Source of the DNA: Comamonas testosteroni
GTDB lineage: Bacteria; Pseudomonadota; Gammaproteobacteria; Burkholderiales; Burkholderiaceae_C
Length of the DNA stretch: 64,000 nt
Direction of reading: 5' to 3'
Assembly: GCF_000761245.1 (NCBI RefSeq)
Contig: NZ_AWOR01000021.1
Coordinates: 62,001 to 126,000, forward strand
Part shown: positions 47,915-55,806 of the stretch, in pieces
How positions within the stretch are numbered: the first letter of the stretch is position 1
How the letters are laid out: every line of letters begins with the position of its first letter
Program-made: the position numbers and the translations under genes
The notes under the pieces: generated by a model
What the model saw: the letters and a program-made list of their open reading frames with translations, nothing else
Database searches by the model: none
Told to the model about the DNA's origin: nothing

Positions 47915-50164
47915 TCAGGTTTGAATCTGAGTGCGCAGTGCAACCTCATTGAGGACCTTGAACTGGTTCAGCACACGAGTTGAAAGGTCATTCACATTGG
48001 GCACTTTGATACGCACAATCAATGCAAAGGGGAGCGCACTTGGCTGCTGCTCTGCGGGCAGCAATTGACCATCGGTGCCCTTAAGAGCGCTCTCGTCGCT
48101 AGCCCCCTCTTCCCGCCCTTGATAGCGGATCACAAAACACGGATCTGTCATCTCGCTAACAGAAATGCGGCGTTGATGATGCCTGCAAGTTTCCCATTTC
48201 AATGCGTCTGCACGTAAGTCTTGTTCAGCGTCATATTCCGTCTTACTGAAAAAACTCTTCGACTTTTTACCGTCTGGCTGAAAGCGAATCTCAAGGCCAG
48301 CTCTGGTGTAACTCACGGGATGAGCTGGATCAATGGGTGCACGATAGGTAAAAGTTGCCGCAATAGTAGGCTTGAGCTCCAAGGGCAATCCTGCGGGCAA
48401 CGGAATCTTCGCTTTCAAAGGCATTCCTTTAGCAATGAGGCCTTGGTACATAACCACAATCTCATCATCCGGCGAATAAAGGATGTCTTCGACCGCAGCA
48501 GGAAGCACCCCCCAACCGACCTCCGTCTGATCATGCTTATATGGGTTGAACTGCGCACGAGAAACCAGCAAAGCATGCAACATGATCGGATCTAGCGACT
48601 CATGCACAGTAGCCTGCACACCTGCTGCAAGACGTAAGGCTAAAGGCGCTGCATAGCTGGTCCCTGCTCGATGGCGTATGACATGAGCGGCTGGATCGAC
48701 AATACGCATCAAATCAGTTGCAGAGCCCCCAAACGCTACTGCATCTGGCTTAACCAACCCCGGGCTTCTCCCTGGCCCCAAGCAGCTGTAGAACGCCCGA
48801 GCTGCTTTGCCATGATGACCATCGCTAGCCCCCACAGCAAAGGCATTGACCGCGTCCCCCGGCGGCTGAATACGCCCCAGATCACGCCCCTCATTGCCAT
48901 CATTACCGACAGCAACGGTCATGAACAAATCGCCAAAGGACAAAAAGTCATCCAATCTAACAGTCCATTCGTGCGGATCATCATCGAAGATGGGTACACG
49001 AGGGCCCAAACTCAGATTCGCCAGCGAATAAGGGCGCCCGCTGTCTCTTGCAGCCTGCAAAGTACTGATGATTCTGTCGATAACATCAGCTGCCTGCATA
49101 TCGCCTGAGGTACTGGGCAATACACGCACATGATCGACATTGCAGTATGGGGGGGCGATCGTATGCTGTGTCGGCTCAATCGCACCAAACAGAAAAGCAG
49201 AGGTAACAGCCTGACCATGCTCCAGTTGATTGGGCTGTGCTGCTGCTAGATCCGGGGCATCAAGAGCATTTACCCATGGCAACAAATTCGGCGTGAAGCC
49301 TCCATCAAAAATCACAGCCCGCATGGACTCATCGACAGCCGCCTCAGTAGGAAGCGACGGAGCAAAAGCCAGTGAGCGAGTCATGCCAGAGTCTGGAGCG
49401 ATTGGATCATCCGTAAGCACCGGCATGTTACGGATGGCTCGTAAGTGGGTGAATGACTCAACAACCCCGATAAACTCTTGTGCCGCGTCAGCCTTGATTT
49501 GCAAAGGCAAAAACGTCAGCCCTCCAATTGTTCTGGCGCGTTGATCGTCAAAACGGGCATTCAGTCCACGAGCTAGATCAAAAAATGCCCGGTTGATATC
49601 CAAATCATTGAGCGATGCGTGCAAAACGACCTCGACGTTACCGTCGAATTTCGTGAAATTCAAACCATGCTTGCGATCCTGTGGAGAAAAAGGATCAATG
49701 CTTTCCAAGCAAACGAAACAATCTTGCACCTTCTTGGACGTCTCCGTATCCGCTAGCAACGCCGACGCCCGCACATAGCTTTCGGCTGTCCCTGCCACGA
49801 TGAGCACTGCCGTCGGCAAACGCCTTGGAGGTTTACCTCTCACCATCTTGCGCGGGGTGATATCCACGGCACGAGATCCAATAAGCCGCAGCCCAGCATT
49901 GCCTAACAACGAGGTTGGGAAATAGCTTTTAGCCAAGAACTCGGGATGGATAGTGATCTTGGCAGCGATCTCGCTGCGAGGTGCCAGCTTGGGGTTTTGG
50001 TGCAAGGCGGTCTGGGCCAACTTGTCCAGCATCGGCCCAAAAAGGGAACGTTGCTGCTCGATGGTGTAGGGCCTTGGCTTAGGCCGGCTATTGGCTTTCC
50101 AGTCCCCATTTTCGATGAGCTTTTCACCCTTACCAATCAACAGATTCCCTTTTGACTCAGCCAT
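47915..50164 (-). CDS. ietS: IetS-type subtilisin-like serine protease
   Basis: 749 residues with no signal peptide, so an intracellular subtilase. The S8 catalytic triad is present: Asp287 (AVIFDGGF), His316 (LEHGQAVTS) and Ser503 (AGTSYAAPLA), with oxyanion Asn421 (AVGNDGNEG). A ~280-residue N-terminal domain and a ~200-residue beta-rich C-terminal domain flank it. Paired with the AAA ATPase upstream this is the IetAS layout, described as a stabilising toxin-antitoxin-like module on a Ti plasmid and later reported as antiphage. Overlaps ietA by eight bases. Lower GC than the flanking phage DNA. Confidence 0.88.
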   Translation of the reverse strand: MAESKGNLLIGKGEKLIENGDWKANSRPKPRPYTIEQQRSLFGPMLDKLAQTALHQNPKLAPRSEIAAKITIHPEFLAKSYFPTSLLGNAGLRLIGSRAVDITPRKMVRGKPPRRLPTAVLIVAGTAESYVRASALLADTETSKKVQDCFVCLESIDPFSPQDRKHGLNFTKFDGNVEVVLHASLNDLDINRAFFDLARGLNARFDDQRARTIGGLTFLPLQIKADAAQEFIGVVESFTHLRAIRNMPVLTDDPIAPDSGMTRSLAFAPSLPTEAAVDESMRAVIFDGGFTPNLLPWVNALDAPDLAAAQPNQLEHGQAVTSAFLFGAIEPTQHTIAPPYCNVDHVRVLPSTSGDMQAADVIDRIISTLQAARDSGRPYSLANLSLGPRVPIFDDDPHEWTVRLDDFLSFGDLFMTVAVGNDGNEGRDLGRIQPPGDAVNAFAVGASDGHHGKAARAFYSCLGPGRSPGLVKPDAVAFGGSATDLMRIVDPAAHVIRHRAGTSYAAPLALRLAAGVQATVHESLDPIMLHALLVSRAQFNPYKHDQTEVGWGVLPAAVEDILYSPDDEIVVMYQGLIAKGMPLKAKIPLPAGLPLELKPTIAATFTYRAPIDPAHPVSYTRAGLEIRFQPDGKKSKSFFSKTEYDAEQDLRADALKWETCRHHQRRISVSEMTDPCFVIRYQGREEGASDESALKGTDGQLLPAEQQPSALPFALIVRIKVPNVNDLSTRVLNQFKVLNEVALRTQIQT

Positions 50165-51248
50165 GATCGTCTCCCTGAATAGTTTTCAAATCTCGTAACA
50201 CAGTGGTATGAGTAGTACGAAGCTGCTTGGCGATCTGATGGGAGCTATGCCCTGCACTATGAAGCAGGCGAACCATCTCTCGACGCGTTTGAATAGTCGT
50301 TTTCTGAGTACTCTGCTCTTGCGCACACAACTGCAGTGCTGTGGAGAAATCCATCTGATCCAACAGGGCGCGTTTCCTTGCCTGCATGACCAAGCGAGTT
50401 ACGTCCGATAAAGGCCGCCCTTCAAACTTGGGGGCAAGTGCAGTTGACAGTGGTCCGGGTACATCCAGGGTCCTAAGGATCTGTGCAATTTGAGATCTCG
50501 CAGGAGCAGGAAAGCGAATATTCAGCTCAAAACGGCGCAGCATTGCCGGGTCTAAGACGTCCTCGAAATTGGTTGCTGCAACCAGCAAAGAGGGGCCATT
50601 CCACGAATCCACTGCCTGCAGTAATACGTTAACAACCCGCTTCAGCTCACCTATGTCCTGCAAGTCATCACGCCGCTTTCCCAGAGCATCAAATTCATCC
50701 AGAAAAAGCACGCATGGTGTGGCCTGCGCATAGTCGATCACCTGAGTGATGTTTTGCCCTGTTTTCCCAAGATAGCTGCTGATAGTGGAAGAGATATTCA
50801 AGGTAGCCAAAGGCAGCCCCAATTGCTGGGCAAGCCAACGCGCTGCCAAGGTCTTCCCTACGCCAGGCTGACCATGCAGAAGAACGCTTCGTACCGGTGT
50901 AAGACCAGCAGCCTGCAGCACTGAAAGTGACGACCACTCAGTGGTGATCCGGTGCAAGTCTGCCTCCACCGTATCAGACCAAATAGGCTCCTGCTGAAGC
51001 AGTGGAGCCTCTTCTATGGCCAAAGCCTCGGGCACATTTGGCCGTGAAACGACATTGGGAGCAAAACGCGTCAAGGAACTTGGTGCAGCGCTCAGGCCTG
51101 CAGAGATGGCCTCCGACAGCTCAGGGGAAGTCCTTCGTATCAACTGCGCGAGCCGCATACCCCGAAGCCTGAAGCGCGTGGCGTGGCCACCTGCACCTTC
51201 CTGCATCAGTGCAGCCCACTCTTTTTTTAATTCTTCTTTCATGGTCAT
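50157..51248 (-). CDS. ietA: IetA-type AAA+ ATPase
   Basis: 363 residues. Walker A GQPGVGKT (126-133), Walker B LFLDEFD (181-187), sensor Asn227 in AATN, and Arg238/Arg239 in the MLRRFEL arginine-finger position. The first 60 residues are helical, and residues about 335-356 form a helix-turn-helix (SSHQIAKQLRTTHTTVLRDL), so it may also bind its own promoter. In IetAS systems the ATPase restrains the protease. First gene of the pair; ATGs at 51248 and 51242 are both possible. Confidence 0.88.
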   Translation of the reverse strand: MTMKEELKKEWAALMQEGAGGHATRFRLRGMRLAQLIRRTSPELSEAISAGLSAAPSSLTRFAPNVVSRPNVPEALAIEEAPLLQQEPIWSDTVEADLHRITTEWSSLSVLQAAGLTPVRSVLLHGQPGVGKTLAARWLAQQLGLPLATLNISSTISSYLGKTGQNITQVIDYAQATPCVLFLDEFDALGKRRDDLQDIGELKRVVNVLLQAVDSWNGPSLLVAATNFEDVLDPAMLRRFELNIRFPAPARSQIAQILRTLDVPGPLSTALAPKFEGRPLSDVTRLVMQARKRALLDQMDFSTALQLCAQEQSTQKTTIQTRREMVRLLHSAGHSSHQIAKQLRTTHTTVLRDLKTIQGDDHG

Positions 51249-51257
51249 CTAGTGCAC

Positions 51258-51297
51258 TTTGGAATATTTTGGAACATAGATGCAATTATGTTCCAAA
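51258..51297. promoter_or_regulatory. Inverted-repeat operator upstream of ietA
   Basis: Perfect 11-base arms TTTGGAACATA / TATGTTCCAAA around GATGCAAT at 51268-51297, plus an extra half site TTTGGAATAT at 51258. It lies in the ietA promoter region and is the natural target for the helix-turn-helix at the IetA C-terminus. Confidence 0.75.
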
Positions 51298-51654
51298 TTC
51301 ACCAGGAATTGAGCACTCGATTTCAAAGTCTTAGCTTTGAAACCTCAAGAGCAGCTCAATAGCACGCGCAGTGCCCTGAAGTTCTTGCCTGCAAGGGGTG
51401 CTGCTCCAGGGGAATGCCTTTCGCGTGCATTTCCCGCGCTGTCCGCCCACATGCACCACCGTGCGGCCCAGCGCCAGCACAGGCCAGCCAGACACAGGTG
51501 CGCGCCATTGGCCCAAGCCCCATCACCCAGGCTTTGCCGCGCCTTTTTCTGGAGCCATGCACGCGCCCAAAAGCCAGATGCAGCACAAGCAGGCAAGAGG
51601 CCACAAACAAAGAGAAAAAGGTGAATATTTCATATGAAGAAAAACTCTTCCTTA

Positions 51655-51781
51655 TGTCCCCAACTTGATCCCACTTTGACCCCAAAATGTCCCCAAACTA
51701 TTTGATAGCGCTAAATCCTTTATTCATGAGTGTTTCAAGGCTATAGGCTTTTCAGGCAACGCCGTGTCCCCATGTCCCCAC
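51655..51781. repeat. Second GGGGACA iteron group, inverted orientation
   Basis: TGTCCCCAA at 51655 and 51688, variant TGACCCCAA at 51677, then TGTCCCCAT/TGTCCCCAC in tandem at 51765 and 51773. These are the reverse complement of the iterons at 41053-41189, on the other side of the island's gene block. Confidence 0.65.
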
Positions 51782-51847
51782 AGAAAATCATCTCCTACGC
51801 AAGTTGATTTGCCTTTCGGGCCGCGCCGCCGCCTGGCATGGGGGCAC

Positions 51848-51872
51848 AAAAAAGCCGCCTCGGTGGGCGGCT
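51848..51872 (-). terminator. Terminator of the island integrase
   Basis: Stem AGCCGCC/GGCGGCT, followed on the reverse strand by six T. 58 bases after the integrase stop. Confidence 0.85.
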
Positions 51873-51929
51873 GCTGGACTGAGTGCAGGCGTGTGGCTGG
51901 CGCTGCTGGCTGGGTCTGACCTGGCCAAG

Positions 51930-53135
51930 CTACCCGGCGCGCTGGCGCAGGTGCAGCACCTTGCCGGTTTTGCAGCCCTCCAGGTAATCGGCCCACCATT
52001 GCAGCAGCTTGGTGCGCTCGGCCATGTAGGTGCTGCGGTGGTAGGCGGCCCGCACTTCGTTGCGTTCCTTGTGGGCCAACTGGCGCTCAATCACATCAGG
52101 CCGCCATCCGGTTTCATTGGCCACGGTGGAGAACAGCGCCCGAAAGCCGTGGGCTGTTGCCAGGTTCTTATAGCCCATGCGGGCCATGGCTGAATTGAAG
52201 GTGTTCTCGCTCAGTGGCTTGCTGGGATAGAAGGGACTGGGAAAGATCAGCTCACGCCCGCCGCTCAGGGTATGCATCGACTGCAGCAGCTCCAGGGCCT
52301 GACTGGACAACGGGATGCGGTGCTCTTGCCGCATCTTCATGCGCTCGGCGGGAATGGTCCACATGGCTGCATCCATGTCCACTTCATCCCATCGCGCACC
52401 ACGCACCTCGCCTGGGCGTGTGGCGGTCAGCATCAGCAGGCGCAGGGCATGCACTGTGTGGGGGTCACCGTCGTAGGCATCCAGTTGCGCCAGGAAGGCG
52501 GGCAACTCTTTCGCATCGAGCGCGGCACGGTGCTTGACTTCACGCGGCTTGAGGATTTCGGCGGGCATCAGGTCCAGCATGGGGTTGCTGTCCACACGGC
52601 CATGGATGACGGCCCAGCGAAAAATCGCCTTGACCCGCTGCAGCACCCGCCCGGCTTGCTCGCCTGCGCCGCGCGCCTCGACAGCCTTCACGGCATTCAT
52701 CACCTCCAGCGGTTTGATGCTGGCCAGCGGGCGGGCGCCCAGCGCCTTGAGCACGTTGCTCTCCAGCGATGCATGGATGCGCTCTCGCGTCAGCGGCTCC
52801 CACCTGGCCGACTGGTGCTCCATCCACTCCAGGGCCACGGCCCGAAAGGTGTTGACAGACTCATGGACGGCCTTGGACTTGGCGGCCTTGCGCTGCTCGG
52901 CGGGGTCATCCCCCGACTGGATGACCTGGCGCGCCTGGCTGGCCAGTTCTCGCGCATCCTTGAGACTCACTGCTGGATAGACACCCAGCGCCAGCCGATT
53001 CTCTTTTCCGGCAATGCGAAACTTCAAGCGCCAGTAGCGGCCACCAGCTGCGGTCAGCTCCAGGTAAAGGCCACCGCCATCAAAGTGTTTGCCGGGTTCG
53101 GACAGGGTTCTCAGCTTGGCATCGGTCAGCTTCAT
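51930..53135 (-). CDS. P4-type tyrosine integrase
   Basis: 401 residues. N-terminal DUF4102 arm-binding domain (MKLTDAKLRTLSEPGKHFDG, YLELTAAGGRYWRLKFRIAG), core domain, and catalytic domain with Arg240 (TATRPGEVRG), His329-GF-Arg332 (HGFRALFST), His355 (LAHKERN) and Tyr365 in VRAAYHRSTY. Typical of genomic islands and P4-like satellites. It lies 100 bases from the degraded att at 53238 and points away from it. Confidence 0.94.
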   Translation of the reverse strand: MKLTDAKLRTLSEPGKHFDGGGLYLELTAAGGRYWRLKFRIAGKENRLALGVYPAVSLKDARELASQARQVIQSGDDPAEQRKAAKSKAVHESVNTFRAVALEWMEHQSARWEPLTRERIHASLESNVLKALGARPLASIKPLEVMNAVKAVEARGAGEQAGRVLQRVKAIFRWAVIHGRVDSNPMLDLMPAEILKPREVKHRAALDAKELPAFLAQLDAYDGDPHTVHALRLLMLTATRPGEVRGARWDEVDMDAAMWTIPAERMKMRQEHRIPLSSQALELLQSMHTLSGGRELIFPSPFYPSKPLSENTFNSAMARMGYKNLATAHGFRALFSTVANETGWRPDVIERQLAHKERNEVRAAYHRSTYMAERTKLLQWWADYLEGCKTGKVLHLRQRAG

Positions 53136-53156
53136 GGGGGGTATCCTCGACAGTCT

Positions 53157-53175
53157 GGGGGCACATTTGGGGGCA
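53157..53175 (+). repeat. GGGGGCA direct repeats, right end of the island
   Basis: GGGGGCA at 53157 and 53169, 12-base spacing, as at 40574/40586. Candidate arm sites on the integrase side. Confidence 0.6.
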
Positions 53176-53237
53176 CATTTCTAAATCACATCCAGACTAT
53201 CGAGCATTCATGCGGGTTTCAAGCCTAAGTGTGAGTT

Positions 53238-53251
53238 CTGTCGGGGGACCA
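53238..53251 (+). other. Degenerate att copy (island right end)
   Basis: CTGTCGGGGGACCA: the last 15 bases of the tRNA core with one G missing; the T-loop part is changed (GTGAGTT). Suggests that the island can no longer excise cleanly. Confidence 0.75.
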
Positions 53252-53257
53252 TTTTCT

Positions 53258-53298
53258 AGTCCGGTAGCTTCCAAAGGCTTCCGGACTTTTTTATTTTT
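53258..53298 (+). terminator. Terminator following the degenerate att
   Basis: Stem AGTCCGGtAGC / GCtTCCGGACT, one mismatch, then TTTTTTATTTTT. Same position relative to att as the hairpins at 40465 and 59564. Confidence 0.82.
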
Positions 53299-53540
53299 CC
53301 TCTGAAAACGGCCTTTTCTTTCCACGAGAGTCCATCAGAGTCCAATAGCATCCACGCACATGTGGGGGTACTTTTGAGGGTACTGCAGCGAAATTTGGGG
53401 GCACATTTCATTTGTACCCCCAGGGCGCTCTGCAGGATGTCCCCCCAGATCCTGCCGATGTACCCCCAAGGATCCGGGCCAGATACCCCCACAGGCCAGG
53501 GTTCACTTAACCCCCTGCGGTTGCCATCTCAAAACTTACG

Positions 53541-53592
53541 ACTGTCGTCGCAAGCACTGCGGCGGATGCACAGCTTGTGCTGAAAACCTCAT
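53541..53592 (+). pseudogene. Fragment of the left-end phage gene
   Basis: Encodes VVASTAADAQLVLKTS and a stop, matching the last 16 residues of the protein at 5738-5950 except Ala-Gln for Ala-Arg. The start and most of the gene, with its LexA box, are missing. Similarity to the first prophage continues to about 53750. Confidence 0.8.
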
Positions 53593-53698
53593 AATTTCCC
53601 GTAATACAAGATGCAGCCCAAATGCCATGCATTGCGTGTATTGGCGCGGCTTAGGGGTGGGTCGACCCGGTAGTAATTTGCGCTCCACGAAGCGGGCT

Positions 53699-53717
53699 GG
53701 CGCGGCGGGGGCGTCAT
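53699..53717 (+). other. Second candidate cos site
   Basis: GGCGCGGCGGGGGCGTCAT, identical to 6055-6073, inside about 200 bases of strong similarity. It has been conserved better than neighbouring positions. Confidence 0.6.
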
Positions 53718-53835
53718 GGCGCGCCACGGGATTGAGGGCTGGGTCTGAATCAGCCTCGAGAAGTCAACCAAGCTTCCACCCAAAGCGCGAAAATCAGGAG
53801 TAGTTCAACGTTTTGAACGGTGAGGAGCCAGAGAC

Positions 53836-54516
53836 ATGAAGTGGGATACTCCGTTTCGTGACCGGGCGGAAGCTGGTCAAGCCCTGGCTGCGACTTTGAG
53901 GGAGTTTCGTGAGCAAGCCGATGTGCTCGTGCTGGCCTTACCGCGGGGCGGTGTTCCAGTCGCCTATGAAGTTGCCAATGCGCTGGCCCTGCGGCTGGAT
54001 TTGATCCTAGTGCGCAAACTAGGCACACCCGGCCACGAAGAGGTGGCGATGGGCGCCATTGCCAGTGGCGGCATACAGGTGTTTAACGATGACGCCATCC
54101 GTGACCTGCGCATCTCCCCAATGGCCATCGAGGCAGCAATTCACGAGGAAACTCTGGAGTTGCAGCGACGAGACCAGGCCTATAGAGGCAAACGTCCTGC
54201 GCCAGTCATGGTCGGGCAACGGGTGATACTGGTCGATGACGGGATAGCGACCGGTGCCACCATGCGTGCGGCGATTGTGGCGGTGCGCCAGCAGGCACCG
54301 GCACGCATCGTGGTCGCCGTGCCGCTCGCCCCCGTTGAGACGCTGACGATGCTGCGCCCTCTTGTCGACCAACTGATCTGTCAGCTCACCCCGAAGCCCT
54401 TCCACTCCGTTGGTCAGTACTACCGAGATTTCGCGCAGACCACGGATGAAGAGGTGAAAACGCTGCTTCGCCTTGCTTGGCGGAGGGAAACGCGACAAGC
54501 AGGCGCCCCTCCCTAA
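53836..54516 (+). CDS. Phosphoribosyltransferase-family protein
   Basis: 226 residues. The PRPP-binding loop is VILVDDGIATGAT (130-142), with PRGGVPVAYEVA (37-48) and the flexible-loop region LVRKLGTPGHEE (59-70). This stand-alone PRTase type is often found beside stress genes and is annotated as a putative phosphoribosyl transferase; its substrate is unknown. Preceded by GAGGAG. Confidence 0.9.
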   Translation: MKWDTPFRDRAEAGQALAATLREFREQADVLVLALPRGGVPVAYEVANALALRLDLILVRKLGTPGHEEVAMGAIASGGIQVFNDDAIRDLRISPMAIEAAIHEETLELQRRDQAYRGKRPAPVMVGQRVILVDDGIATGATMRAAIVAVRQQAPARIVVAVPLAPVETLTMLRPLVDQLICQLTPKPFHSVGQYYRDFAQTTDEEVKTLLRLAWRRETRQAGAPP

Positions 54517-54641
54517 GCGGCAGGTGACGGGCCGTAGCGCGTCAAAGACGGCACTCGAAACGAGTTGCGAAAGTCGCAGATCGGCCATAAGCAGGCGCTG
54601 GAGTGGCGAGCAGGAAGTCAGGGCTCGCCACCCGATATTGA

Positions 54642-54953
54642 TTACTTGCTCATCCCGTCCTTAGACATGGAGTCTTTCGACATCCCATCCTTGCCCATGG
54701 GACCTTTGGACATCTTGTCCTTGCCCATGTGATCCATGGCGGACTTGTCGTCCTTGCTCATTGCTCCCTTACCCATTCCTTTGTCCTTGCCCATGGCATC
54801 TTTGTTCTTGGAGTCTTTACCCATGGCTGGTTTCTCCATAGCCATGTGATCTTTACCCATGGAATCCTTGGTCATGGCATCGGCTGCAAAAACCGAGCCG
54901 GCGCACAAAGCCATACACATGGAGAGCGCGGTAGTGGTGAATACGTGTTTCAT
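54642..54953 (-). CDS. mrpX: Methionine-rich periplasmic peptide (MrpX-like, MxKD repeats)
   Basis: 103 residues: signal peptide MKHVFTTTALSMCMALCAGS VFA, then an ~80-residue mature chain built of MSKD/MGKD-type pentapeptides with about 15 Met and no Cys. In Azospira suillum a peptide of this kind is a sacrificial methionine sink for hypochlorite, repaired by the YedY1/YedZ1 reductase. Here the yedY/yedZ-like genes follow immediately upstream in the same direction, so the assignment is strong by context. Confidence 0.85.
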   Translation of the reverse strand: MKHVFTTTALSMCMALCAGSVFAADAMTKDSMGKDHMAMEKPAMGKDSKNKDAMGKDKGMGKGAMSKDDKSAMDHMGKDKMSKGPMGKDGMSKDSMSKDGMSK

Positions 54954-55023
54954 GATGGTACTTTCTTGGCTCAGGTGGAATAGACGGCATACGCCGCGGT
55001 GGAGATCGAAAAGGGAAACGTCG

Positions 55024-55806
55024 TCAGCTGCCGCCGAACCAGTTGTAGCCCTGGTCTTCCCAGTAGCCTCGGTTGAAGGTATTGCTCACGAAGATGGCCT
55101 GTATGTGTTTAGGATTCTTGTAGCCAAGCTTGGTGGGCATGCGCAGCTTCATTGGGAAGCCGTACTTGGGCGGTAGGGGCTGCCCATCCCAGTCGAGGGC
55201 GAGCAGTGTCTGCGGATGCAAGGCCGTCGCCATGTCGATGCTGGTGTAGTAGTCGTCGGCACATTGAAAGCCCACATAGCGAGCGCTGAGGTCTGCCCCC
55301 ACGGCGCGTAGAAAGTCGCCAAAACGTGGCCCACCCCATTTGCCAATGGCGCTCCAGCCTTCCACACAGATGTGGCGCGTAACCTGCGCGTACTGCGGCA
55401 AGGCACGCAGCTCATCCAGTGTCCAGCGGCGCTTGTTGGCCACAAGGCCCGTAACCTCCAAAAGAAAGCTGGACGCATCGACCTCTGGCACCTTGCTTTC
55501 GTCGTAGAAAGCATTGAAGGGAAACGGCCGGGTGATCATGGAGTCGGGGTAAGTGGGAGCAAGACGTGAGGAGTCGAACAACCAACCCTGCACCTGATCA
55601 TTGAAGTGCGAGATTCTCGTTAGTGCCGCTTCGGCGGTGGGGTTGTCGTCGATGCTGCACCCACTGAGCAACCCCAGACCACCCAAGGTGAGCCCACGCG
55701 TCAGAAACTGCCTGCGCGATGCTTGCGGCAGTTGCTTGTTGATCAGATTGCGAGCTTCCGCAACTACGGCTTCGGCATTGTCCCGGTGCCAGATAGAGGT
55801 GCTCAT
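55024..55806 (-). CDS. yedY1: YedY1-type molybdopterin methionine sulfoxide reductase
   Basis: 260 residues. A twin-arginine signal (SRRQFLTRGLTLGGLGLLSG, from residue 30) ends in LLSGC50, possibly a lipobox. The SUOX-fold signature is HICVEGWSAIGKWGGPRFGD with Cys147 as the Mo ligand; DDYYTSIDMATALHPQTLLA and YGFPMKLRMPTKLGYKNPK are typical. Predicted to reduce oxidised Met in the neighbouring MrpX using electrons from the cytochrome b encoded next, whose gene it overlaps by four bases. Confidence 0.9.
   Translation of the reverse strand: MSTSIWHRDNAEAVVAEARNLINKQLPQASRRQFLTRGLTLGGLGLLSGCSIDDNPTAEAALTRISHFNDQVQGWLFDSSRLAPTYPDSMITRPFPFNAFYDESKVPEVDASSFLLEVTGLVANKRRWTLDELRALPQYAQVTRHICVEGWSAIGKWGGPRFGDFLRAVGADLSARYVGFQCADDYYTSIDMATALHPQTLLALDWDGQPLPPKYGFPMKLRMPTKLGYKNPKHIQAIFVSNTFNRGYWEDQGYNWFGGS

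Larger units (their letters stand above)
51298..51929. other. Intergenic region with second iteron group
   Basis: About 630 bases without a supported gene. It holds the second group of TGTCCCC iterons and the integrase terminator. Confidence 0.6.
40435..53251. mobile_element. P4-like integrative island carrying IetAS
   Basis: Bounded by the intact att copy at 40435 and a damaged one at 53238. It encodes a Toprim/DUF927 primase-helicase, an AlpA-type regulator and a P4-type integrase, the set expected of P4-like satellites, but no capsid-sizing (Sid) or Psu homologue and no cos could be found. Paired GGGGGCA repeats inside both ends (40574, 53157) look like arm sites of its integrase. IetAS is its recognisable cargo; a block of small unknown genes fills the middle. 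Confidence 0.8.
53136..53835. other. Junction region between island and third element
   Basis: 700 bases without an intact gene. In order: GGGGGCA arm repeats, damaged att, terminator, further GGGGGCA-type repeats (53397), a fragment of the left-end phage gene, and a second cos-like sequence. Confidence 0.7.

Noticed and set aside
40435-53251. A P4-type Sid, Psu or cos in the island.
   Set aside because: Looked for by protein style and by the cos 19-mer; none seen between 40460 and 53251, so packaging by the helper is not claimed for the island itself.
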